From assembly GCA_025769875.1 (NCBI GenBank), contig JAGFNK010000046.1, forward strand, positions 1 through 64,000: a stretch of DNA of 64,000 nucleotides. The letters are read 5' to 3'. This DNA comes from Russula earlei (lineage: Eukaryota; Basidiomycota; Agaricomycetes; Russulales; Russulaceae). Each line of letters begins with the position of its first letter. The first letter of the stretch is position 1. Shown in pieces: positions 36,433-45,686 of the stretch. The translations under genes were made by a program, and so were the position numbers. The notes under the pieces are model-generated. The model was given only the letters and a program-made list of their open reading frames with translations, did no database searches and was not told the origin of the DNA.

Positions 36433-38110
36433 ATGGCTTCAGATTCAACGCCAGAGCCGGAAGAACCAGTGAAACCAACCATTTCGCAAGACCAAAGACC
36501 GTCTTTTAGCTCCCTCGGGCTCATACAGCCTCTTCTCGAGGCAGTTGAACGGCTTAAGTACAAGACTCCAACAGCTATTCAAGCTGAAGCCCTTCCCCGT
36601 GCTCTCGAAGGACGAGACATAATCGGCGTAGCCTCCACCGGCTCAGGGAAGACCGCAGCCTTTGCTCTGCCAATCCTCCAGAAGTTATGGGAGGAGCCAA
36701 AGGGCCTCTTTGCATGCGTCCTCGCGCCCACGCGTGAATTAGCCTATCAGATTTCCCAGCAATTTGAAGCGCTCGGTTCGGCCATGGGCGTGCGCTGCAC
36801 GGTCCTCGTCGGCGGAATGGACATGGTGGCCCAGTCGATCGCGTTGGCCAAGAAGCCGCACATCGTCGTGGCGACTCCTGGGCGGCTGAAGGATCACCTG
36901 GAGAACACCAAGGGGTTCAGCCTGCGTGGCCTCAGGTTTTTGGTGAGTGACCATGGCTCATCCCGATTTCCTTTCTCGTTTTCTTTTTTCGTTTCTTTCT
37001 TTCGGTTTTCTACCGTGCGCCGGCCGCACACAGCCAGCTGAAACGAAAGTCTACCCCCCCCCCCCTCCCCCCCTCTCAGGTTCTCGACGAGGCGGATCGT
37101 TTGTTGGACATGGACTTTGGGCCGGATATCGACGCCATTCTCAAGGCCATCCCAAAAGAGAGGATCACATACTTGTTTTCCGCGACGATGACCACCAAGG
37201 TTGCCAAGCTCCAGCGTGCAAGCTTGTCGAACCCTGTCCGAGTGGAGGTGTCGACAAAGTAAAGAATGTTTTGTGGGCGACCGCCTGTATCTCCGCAATC
37301 CTGACCGTCCTCGTCGCGCAGATATTCTACGGTTTCCACATTGCTGCAATACTACCTTTTTATCCCGCTGTCGCAAAAGGACGTCCATCTCGTCTACCTC
37401 GCAAACTCCTTGGCTCAAAATTCTATTATTGTCTTTACGCGAACCGTTCATGATGCTCAACGGTATGTCTCCCTTCTCCTGGGAACGTGCTGATTGCAAT
37501 TTTTCCACTAGGCTTTCAATCGTTCCTGCGTAATCTAGGCTTTGCAGCAATTCCCTCTCCATGGACAGCTAACTCAAAGTCAACGCCTCGGTTCTCTGAG
37601 TAAGTTCCAGAGCGGATCGAGAAAGATACTGGTAGCTACAGACGTGGCTAGCCGGTAGGGTCCCCTGTAAAAGCTGTGGAACTGTCGCTGACAGACGTGG
37701 ACCTTCCCAGTGGTCTCGACATTCCGACAGTGGACATCGTCATCAATTTCGATATCCCCACACACTCGAAAGACTATATCCACCGGGTTGGTCGAACAGC
37801 CCGAGCTGGGCGTGCCGGGAAATCCATAACACTCGTCACGCAATACGACGTTGAACTGATCCAGCGCATCGAGGCCGTGATCGACAAAAAAATGGACCTG
37901 TGGCCCGCAGACAAAGAAGAGATAGCTCTGTTGCGGGAGAGGGCGGATGAAGCTGGGCGACTGGCTGCCGCAGAGCTGAGGGAGGAAAGCAGAAAGAAGG
38001 GACACCGGAAGCGGAGAAAGAATGACGGTGGGGATAACGATGTCAGGGATCGGGATGATGACATAGTCCAAGCGGATGCGCCAGCGAAGAGAAAGAAGAG
38101 TAAAAGATAG
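36433..38110 (+). CDS. RRP3: ATP-dependent rRNA helicase Rrp3/DDX47 (DEAD box)
   Basis: This nucleolar helicase acts in 18S rRNA maturation. The DEAD-box motifs appear in order: Q motif (PTAIQ), [28 protein letters not shown] (split by the intron ending at 37079), SAT, then [26 protein letters not shown] and [11 protein letters not shown]. The C-terminus is Lys/Arg-rich. The polypyrimidine tract of one intron is almost pure C (37054-37073). Two +1 frame breaks occur in one exon, at 37523-37526 and 37551-37556. Removing one base at each restores [18 protein letters not shown] exactly as in the family, and all downstream splice phases then fit. Confidence 0.93.
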
Positions 38111-38156
38111 TTTCATTACAGGCTCTCTTCCTGTTCTACCTCCGTATCAGCCGCGT

Positions 38157-39067
38157 CTAATTCATAAACATGATGTCTGAGCGAAGGACGTATTTGGTAC
38201 CGTTTCTGACCTGAGAGCCCTCGTGAAGGAGACACTCGTTGCCATGTCTGGAAGCCTGAGTGTTATTGCACGGCAGAGATCCATATCCATTTGCACTGAC
38301 CGATGAATAAGTGCTGTGCCCCGCGTCAGAGGTGCAACCAGGGCCTCCGAAGCTTTGACTTTGCCATTGGGATAGAAGATCGTCTGGGCAACCTAAGCCG
38401 AGGTCCAGGACAGTTCTAATCAGCACCTACCTCCCCGCCCTGCACACCATCCTCGACGCCAGTGAGGTATATGAGCAGTGTCCATTCCGAGACTGCGCCA
38501 GTCTTCGTGTCACGTACGGAGTCGTCATAGTGGGGGTTGAAATGCTGCCGATGGCGTGTACTTGTATAGTCGAATGTTTGAGTTTAAGTGAATGGGCTGC
38601 CCGAGCACTCGAATCTAGGCGTTTCATTGAGGCAGGATACGGAAATGTCGGTAAATGGGGACGCAATATGGTCCATAGCCGATCGGCAAACTCAAGCGAA
38701 GAGATGGAGATCCTGTCTATGACGATGGGCTGACGCTGAGCGCCTACTGGCAAGGAGGGCAAGGGGTCCGGAGGCTTACAATTGACTCTGACCGCCTCCC
38801 CACGTTTCTTGGGTGGAGTCAACTCGAGAGGTTGATTGTCAATAAAATCGACAAGGGATTGGCATTCTGCTCGAGTCAAAGCATCCTGAGAAACATCGGT
38901 ACAAGGACGAGTAGTGGTCCGTCTCAAGGCGCACGCTTAGGAGTAATATCTGGTCCTCCAAGAGGGGATGACACCGGATGTGACTCTTCTCTGAAAGTCC
39001 TGGAAATGCGATTCGCTTTGGGAGTGGGAGACTTGCTGTTAGCTTTACCTTTCTTCACCATCGCCAT
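38157..39067 (-). CDS. 2OG-Fe(II) dioxygenase, prolyl-4-hydroxylase-like
   Basis: The protein contains TTTRPCTDVSQDALTRAECQ, SLVDFIDNQPLELTPPKKRG and PHLPTFPYP. The core is NIRLYKYTPS-QHFNPHYDDSV with the H-x-D iron ligands, then WTLLIYLTGVEDGVQGGE, IFYPNGKVKASEALVAPL, and the distal His and basic residue in RHGNECLLHEGSQV. The short first exon (MAMVKK) and intron are inferred. Two +1 breaks flank the ten codons before HFNPHYD (about 38577-38579 and 38548-38549). The substrate is unknown. It is divergent from SER1 with 122 bp between starts. Confidence 0.8.
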
Positions 39068-39189
39068 CGCCGCTCTGCGCTGGTTCTCGATCTCACGGTG
39101 ACGGCGTCGTCTATTGGCTCCGGCCTGATCAGCCTAATCCAATTTCATCTTTCCAACCGAAAATATTATTCACGCTTTCGACTCGAACA

Positions 39190-40552
39190 ATGTCGACCTC
39201 TCGGGTGATCAACTTTGGAGCGGGCCCCTCCGCCCTTCCTCAGGGCGTGCTCAAGAAGGCCGCTCAGGGATTGCTCAACTTCAACGACACGGGCATCGGC
39301 ATCGCGGAGCTCTCGCATCGTTCCAAAGAGTTTGGCGCCTTTCTCTCCAACGTCGAATCCCTCATCAGGACCCAGCTCGACGTCCCCCCGACGCACTCCA
39401 TCCTCTTCACGCAAGGCGGCGGCACCGCCCAGTTCTCCGCCGTCGTGCTGAACCTCCTCGCGCGCCACAGGCTGCTCTACCCCGACCTCGCCGACGAGCA
39501 CCGCGTGATGGACTACGTCCTCACCGGCTCCTGGAGCAGAAAGGCCCACGACGAGGCCCGACGCCTCGCCCGCGGCGCCCGCGTGAACGTCGCGCTCGAC
39601 GCGCGGCGGCACTCTTCGGACGGCGTCTCCTTCGACAACGTGCCGCCGCACGGCGAGTACGCCTTCTCGCGCGCGCCCGCGCTCATCTACTACTGCGAGA
39701 ACGAGACGATCGACGGCGTGCAGTTCTCGCCGGACCCGGACGCGCGGACGTCCTTCCCGTTTGCGCTCCTGCCCCGCGAGCCCGGCGGCCTCCTCCCCCT
39801 CGTCGGCGACCACTCGTCCTCGTTCATGTCCCGGCCGATCCCGCACCTCTCCGAGCACGCCGTCATCTTCGCCGGCGCGCAGAAGAACCTCGGCCCCGCG
39901 GGGCTCACGATCCTCATCGTGCGGCAGGACTGCCTCGTCGACGTCGACGCGGCCGCGAGGCTCGGCGCGACGCCCGTCCCGCTCTGCCTGTCCTACCGGT
40001 TGCTCGCGCAGAGCAAGAGCCTGTACAACACCCCGTCCCTGCTCTCCATCTACATCACCGGCCTCGTGCTCGAGCAGATGCGCGAGCTCGGCGGCCTCGC
40101 GTACTTCGAGGCGCTCAACAGGACGAAGGCCGAGAAGGTTTACGCCGCCATACGAGCCGGTGAGAAACGCGGGGTGTTCCAGGGCAAGGTACAGGCGGGT
40201 TCGGGGAGCTGGATGAATGTCGTCTTCAATGCCCTTGGCGACGGCGCAGAGGCACGGTTCCTTGAAGGCGCGGAGAAGGCGGGTATGAAAGGCTTAAAAG
40301 GTCACCGGTGAGAGTTCGCTGTTCATGGATGCCGTCAGACCTTTTGACATTTGAGTGATGCACTGTCCGATGGCATGGCAACAGGTCGGTTGGAGGTGTG
40401 TACATCCCATTCCTTCGCGACCAGGACGGCGTTCATCCATTCCACTGCGTACAGGCATTCGCGCATCCCTATATAATGCCATCACGGAAGCTGACACAGA
40501 CACGCTGGTTCAGTTCATGGAGAAGTTTGTGTCTGAAGCGGATTCTGCTTAA
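39190..40552 (+). CDS. SER1: Phosphoserine aminotransferase
   Basis: A PLP enzyme of serine biosynthesis that converts 3-phosphohydroxypyruvate and glutamate to phosphoserine. It reads RVINFGAGPSALPQGVLK, FTQGGGTAQFSAV, YVLTGSWSRKAHDEA, YYCENETIDGVQF, and the PLP-lysine region VIFAGAQKNLGPAGLTILIV. The C-terminus is RSVGG-IRASLYNAITEADT. The first 1.1 kb is one exon with strongly G/C-ending codons, unlike its neighbours, and it is followed by an 11-nt exon (40385-40395) and a last exon ending at 40552. High GC3 suggests strong expression. Confidence 0.95.
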
Positions 40553-40662
40553 AGAGTCGAGTTGGTGTGTTTAGTTTAGAGTTTTGGTTTGGTCAGTTGG
40601 GATCCAGGGTCGGTCTTGTATTCAGGCAGGTCGTAGAGGTCGGGGTTGCGGAGGTTAACGCG

Positions 40663-40755
40663 TGCCCCATGGCTGAGTTGGTTACAGCGTCCGACTGTTA
40701 CTCCAACTTGTGGAAGTTCATCGGAAGGTCGTGAGTTCGAGCCTCACTGGGGCAG
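40663..40755 (+). tRNA. tRNA-Asn(GTT) with a 19-nt intron
   Basis: The seven-base acceptor stem TGCCCCA/TGGGGCA pairs perfectly, followed by G as discriminator base. The D-stem is GCTG/CAGC with loop AGTTGGTTA, the anticodon stem TCCGA/TCGGA, and the T-stem GTGAG/CTCAC with loop TTCGAGC. The anticodon GTT is at 40697-40699, and an intron at 40701-40719 lies one base 3' of the anticodon, the standard site. Internal A and B boxes are evident. It matches eukaryotic tRNA-Asn. Confidence 0.95.
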
Positions 40756-41386
40756 TTCATTTTGCAATGTTATTTTTTATTCTTCACGTCGCACACGCAC
40801 ACGTATCAAAAAATTTGCGCGAAGAAAGGTCGTGACATCATCAAGGTTTTTTTTTTTCACAACACTGTATTGCACACTGTATACGAACAAGTTGTACAGA
40901 AAAGACGTGAAGGCAGAGAATGGCGTTGGTACGTGTAAACTTTATAAGGAAATTGTCAATGAGGGGAGAGGGAAACATCATACATAGATGCAGTTGAGGA
41001 AGAGAGTGTGGTAACGTGCAGCAGAACCCAGTCGACACACGATGCACGAAATAAATAACGACACAGGCTGAACGTACAAATGACAAACGGCGAGGGCGAA
41101 TGGACCTCGGGAAGGGTTTGGAGGGTCGAAAAAATCGTGAGATGAGAATGGATGAAATGTGAGAAAGATTGGTAAGATATATATATGCGATGAATAGAAT
41201 CACATTGATGATGCTGATTTGTGGGACAGAGGAACGGGTAAATCCGGATTGCGAGGATGATGATGGGAAGGTCCGTTGATGAAAAGGGGAATCGTGACGT
41301 GAAGAAAGGGGGGTGGGGCTGGGGGGGGGGGGGAGATTAAATGGACTTCTAAGTTGGAGCGACGCGATGTGACAGCATTGCTGGTG
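40756..41386. other. Intergenic region, 631 bp, with a G13 tract
   Basis: A T-run at about 40848-40856 lies roughly 95 bp downstream of the tRNA, too far to be its usual Pol III terminator. A run of 13 G occurs at 41321-41333. No coding frame was recognised. It probably includes the 3' untranslated region of the minus-strand gene that follows. Confidence 0.4.
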
Positions 41387-42292
41387 TCAACGTGTTGCTG
41401 CCCGGGCAGGCGTCATGATTGGCATTAGGCCAACGAACTGAACTCGCGAGGGTGACGGAAACCGCGGTGGGGGCGTCGACGTGGCAGTCTGCGGTGATGA
41501 GAGCAGTGGCACAATAGGCTCTGTCCTCTCTCTTGAGAAGATGGACTTACGCCGGCGGACAGGCCCGAGGCCTGGGGCGCGCATATATTCCGCAGAGGCA
41601 AGCTGGGAGAGATCTGAATCCCAGGGGTTTCCTGCCGTAATAACGGGGTCGTCCAGAGCGGAAATCCAGGGGAGTGAATCGAAGTTAATCACACGGGGCG
41701 CAATGATGGCTTCCGGACGGATATTGTGTCGCCGACGGCGGGGGGTACGAGGGGGACAGCCCACTTGTCTCTTGATTGAACTGCATGGCGTCGGAGACTG
41801 CGGTGCCTAGCAATGAAAAAACAATGAGATTGGCGAGACCGGTGGACGGAAGAAAAACGGACGAGAGAACGCTTGGTACGGTGGTGGATACGGATTGGAG
41901 ACATGAGGCGAGGAAGCTGAGCGTTCTTGGGTGCCGGTGTGTGGCACTACATAAGGAATACATGAGGCCACGGAAGAGGTAAGCAGAGTTAAAAGAGAAG
42001 GCTCACGATAAACGGATCGTCGAGGCTGATGGGCAACACCGGCGTCGACGGGTCGATAATCGTTGGCTGCGGGAGCAGACGGCGGGGCTGTGGCGCGATA
42101 ATGGGGATCGGGGGCATTTGTGGAGCTTGCTTTGGTCGAGGTGATTGCTGTCGAAAGCGAGTTTGTCGAGCTGACCTTTAAAAAAAAAGCGGGCGTAACA
42201 GGGCTGGAAGAGAGCAAAGGAGGGACTAGGGAGTTATATGGAGAGGGAGCAGACAATGGGGAAAGAGTAAGAGGATACCGCGTGTCCGTCAA
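41387..42292 (-). CDS. Hypothetical Ser/Pro-rich protein
   Basis: A frame from MTDTRYPLTLSPLSAPSPYN (42292) runs through disordered Ser/Thr/Pro sequence to HQPRRSVYRE. A later frame on the same strand carries RVINFDSLPWISALDDPVI, then WDSDLSQLASAEYM and RRRKSIFSRE, ending at 41387. Joining needs one or two introns near 41750-42010 that I could not fix; a GTGGGC donor with AAG acceptor near 41765-41713 is one possibility. No family was recognised. It could be fungal-specific. Confidence 0.45.
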
Positions 42293-42978
42293 AAACGGTG
42301 CACGTTGCCGCCGCCCGTTGCTGACAAATCATAACCAATATAGCGAACAAAGGCGCGTCTCTGAGCCTCGTTTTACAGCGTCGCCCGAGTAACTCTATTT
42401 GTTTGGACGATATTCCGATTGCGAACAATGACTCGCGTGGGCGTCACTTGCAAGATCCCACACGGGAATTTGCTGGCTGGATTTGCAAACTTGCTTGTAG
42501 GGTCCCGCCGAGGACGAAACACGAGGATCGCACGCGGACTAGGACATACTCGGCCATGAACGGAATCACTTTCGCGGCGGTGAAGACGTGGCAGGCACCC
42601 TTGAATACACATATGGGGAGATGAACGAGTACATTGATGAGAGGGAGTAGAGGGGCGTCAGTCAATGTCGTTCGGCACGGCGAATGCCTTGGGCGGCGTT
42701 GGGTGAAAACTGCCCTCGCCCGTGTCAAATGGGACAATGACTGTTCCTCGCGTCGTCATTTCCATACTCGGTTGAGTGGCGTCCAGCATATGACAGCGAG
42801 CGCCTCAACGCATCATGCGAGTCATGCGTCATAACTGTACAGCCAAGTAAAAAGAAAATTGCTTTTTGTTTGATGACTAGGTGATGATGCAGTAGACAAA
42901 TAATAGAGAGTGAGAGCGGAATACACAAGGAGCAGACTACCAAGTTTTACTACGCGAGTAGCCCAAGTCTGTGCCGGT
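42293..42978. other. Intergenic region, 686 bp
   Basis: This holds the 3' end of HSP90 and the upstream part of the hypothetical gene. A 97-codon minus-strand frame (42444-42737) contains a hydrophobic stretch (LPLINVLVHLPICVF) but no known motif. It may be an untranslated leader or an unrecognised exon. Confidence 0.35.
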
Positions 42979-45504
42979 CTAGTCGATCTCCTCCATTGCG
43001 GACGCAGAGGCACCTTCTGCCTCGACAGGGGCTGCTGTTTCCTCAGCAGCGGGTGCGATCTCCTCTTCCTCGTCGACGTCCAGACCAAGTCTGGAATTAA
43101 TCAAAGAACTCTTCGTCAGATATCAGCATCCAGGTGAGAAGCATGTCACTCACGAGATCATGCGGTGGATCCGCTTTGCGAAGGATGTCGGCTCCTCAAG
43201 CGAGAAGCCAGAAATGAGGAGGGCCGTCTCAAACAGGAGATAGGTCAAATCCCGGACCGACTTATCAGCCTTGTCCTCTGAGACTTTTCGCCTGAGCTCC
43301 TTGACAATTGGGTGCTTAGGGTTGAGCTCAAGAGTCTTCTTCGACGCCATGTAGGATGACATCGAAGTGTCGCGAAGAGCCTGAGCCTTCATAATACGCT
43401 CCTAAAGATGACGTAGGCCATCAGTTTCTGGTTTTCTGGTCCACAATTCGAAGGAAGAACCCACCATATTCGATGACCATCCAAATTGGCCCGTGACAAG
43501 AACGCAAGGAGAGTCTGAAATACGGTTCGATACGACAACCTTCTCAACCTTGTCCCCGAGCGCGTCCTTGATAACTTTGCATAAGTCCTCATAGGACTTG
43601 GTCTCCTCCTCACGCGCCTTCTTCTCGTCGTCTGTCTCCTCTAGCTCGAGACCTTCCTTCGAGACAGACTCGAGCTTGTGGCCTTCAAACTCTTTCAATT
43701 GCGACACAGCATACTCGTCGATGGGATCCACGAGCAGCAGGACTTCGAACCCTTTTTTCTTGAGGACTTCCAAGAACGGTGAGTCCTTGATGGCGGCAAG
43801 GGATTCACCCGTTAGATAGTAGATTGCCTTCTGTCCCGAAGGCATACGCGTGATGTAGTCTGGGGGGGGTAATTCATGAGCAGGAACAAGGGTGAGCTTG
43901 CGCAACACACCTTTGAGGGTGGTCTGGTCATCAACGGACTTCGTCGAGTGGAAACGCAAGAACTCGGCAAGTTTGCTACGGTTCTGAGCATCCTCATGAA
44001 TACCAAGCTTGATGTTCTTGCCGAAGGCCTCGTACAACTTCTGGAAGTTATCTTTGTCTTCAGCGATCTCCGAAAACAGGTCCAGGCACTTCTTGACGAT
44101 ATGCTTGCGAATGACTTTGAGGATCTTGTTTTGCTGAAGAGTCTCACGCGAAATGTTGAGCGGCAAGTCCTCCGAATCAACGATACCTTTGACAAAGTTG
44201 AGATACTCCGGAATAAGGTCCTCACAGTCATCCATGATGAAGACACGGCGGACGTAAAGTTTGATGTTGTTGCGCTTTTTCTTGCTCTCAAACAGATCAA
44301 ATGGCGCGCTAGAATATGATATCAAACAAAAGACGAGTGTGAAAGCACAAGGTGGCGACATACCGCTTAGGAACGTAAAGGATTGCCTTGAATTCAAGCT
44401 GACCTTCGACAGAGAAGTGCTTGACAGCGAGATGGTCCTCCCAATCGTTGGTGAGCGACTTGTAGAAGGCACCATACTCCTCTTGTGTGATTTCGTTCGG
44501 GTTACGTGTCCAGATGGGCTTCGTTTTGTTGAGTTCCTCGTTGACCCGGGTTTGCTCCTTAACCTTTTTTCTTCTTCTTTTCCTTCGCCTTATCCTCGCT
44601 TTCGTCCTCGACCTCCTCAACCTTTGCCTTGCTCTCTTCGTCCTCGCCCTCTTTGACTTCTTCTTCCTCGTCATCCTCGACCTCCTATAGCATAGGATAT
44701 GAAACAACGGACGGATGATAGTAAGATACGACAAACCTTTTCAACTTCCTTGGTGACGACCAGTTGTATAGGATACGAGATGAATTCAGAGTGCTTCTTG
44801 ACAGTATCCTTAACACGCTTCTCCTCGAGATACTCCGTCTGATCCTCCTTCAAGAACAGGCGGATCTCAGTACCACGACCGAGCGGTGGATTCACGGTGT
44901 CAAGGGTGATGGTGAATGTGCCACCGGCGGCCGACTCCCAGATGTACTGCTCATCATCATTATGTTTTGAGATGACTTGAACACGTTCTGCCACGAGGTA
45001 AGCGGAGTAGAAGCCGACACCGAACTGGCCAATCATAGAGATATCCGCGCCAGAGCTAAGCGCCTCCATGAAGCCCTACCACGACGATAGGTCATGAATA
45101 CGAGCCAGACGAGGACAGTTGAACGAGACTACCTTTGTCCCCGACTTTGCAATGGTGCCGAGGTTATTGACCAGGTCAGCCTTGGTCATGCCGATGCCAC
45201 TGTCGCGGATGGAGAGGATCTTATTATCTTTGTCGGGAGTTATGCGAATGAAGAGCTCCTTCTCCGAGTCGAGGACGGCGGGATCGGTGAGGGAAGCATA
45301 GCGAATTTTATCCAGAGCATCAGAGCCGTTGGAGATGAGTTCACGAAGGAATATCTCTTTGTTGGAATAGAAGGTGTCTGAGCGATAGTTAGGTGACGCG
45401 TCGATTGATCACGAAGATCACACATAAAACTTACTGATGATCAAGTCGAGCAGCTGGGAGATCTCGGCCTGGAAGCCAAAGCTTTCTGGTTCGGGTGCGG
45501 ACAT
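42979..45504 (-). CDS. HSP90: Cytosolic molecular chaperone Hsp90
   Basis: Dimeric ATP-dependent chaperone. [19 protein letters not shown] is followed by the GHKL ATPase ([52 protein letters not shown]). An acidic/Lys linker leads to the middle domain ([40 protein letters not shown]) and the C-terminal dimerisation domain. The protein ends in MEEID rather than the usual MEEVD. A +1 break lies in the six-A run of the linker (44565-44570 on this map); without it the ORF stops just before [13 protein letters not shown]. The intron 43860-43910 is 51 nt, in frame and stop-free. Confidence 0.96.
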
Positions 45505-45596
45505 CTTTCAGTTGGATATCTGGGGTGTGTGTCTAGACGAGACGCGGAGAGGAGAAAGTGGGCTGGCGAGTTTATTTTATCTCTCTACGAATTTTG

Positions 45597-45609
45597 TTCT
45601 CGAAGTTTC
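45597..45609. promoter_or_regulatory. Heat-shock element upstream of HSP90
   Basis: TTC-TC-GAA-GT-TTC is three perfect inverted nTTCn/nGAAn units, the binding site of an Hsf1 trimer. It lies about 93 bp upstream of the HSP90 ATG, inside the 182-bp gap to the TSC1 stop codon. Confidence 0.7.
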
Positions 45610-45648
45610 GACGGGTCTCTTGCAATTATTCCCACGCATAGCAATCTT

Positions 45649-45661
45649 TTCGAGAACCTTC
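45649..45661. promoter_or_regulatory. Second heat-shock element upstream of HSP90
   Basis: TTC-GA-GAA-CC-TTC again gives three perfect units, with another GAA one base out of phase immediately after. With the first element it indicates direct Hsf1 control of HSP90. Confidence 0.7.
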
Positions 45662-45686
45662 TGAAATCGACCAATTTTATCAATCC

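Noticed and set aside
38940..39055. Frame change near the N-terminus of the dioxygenase
   Set aside because: A GTAAAG...AAG intron after MAMVKK restores frame, so it was not counted as an indel.
39166..39858. 230-codon minus-strand frame
   Set aside because: Antisense shadow of the GC-rich SER1 coding exon.
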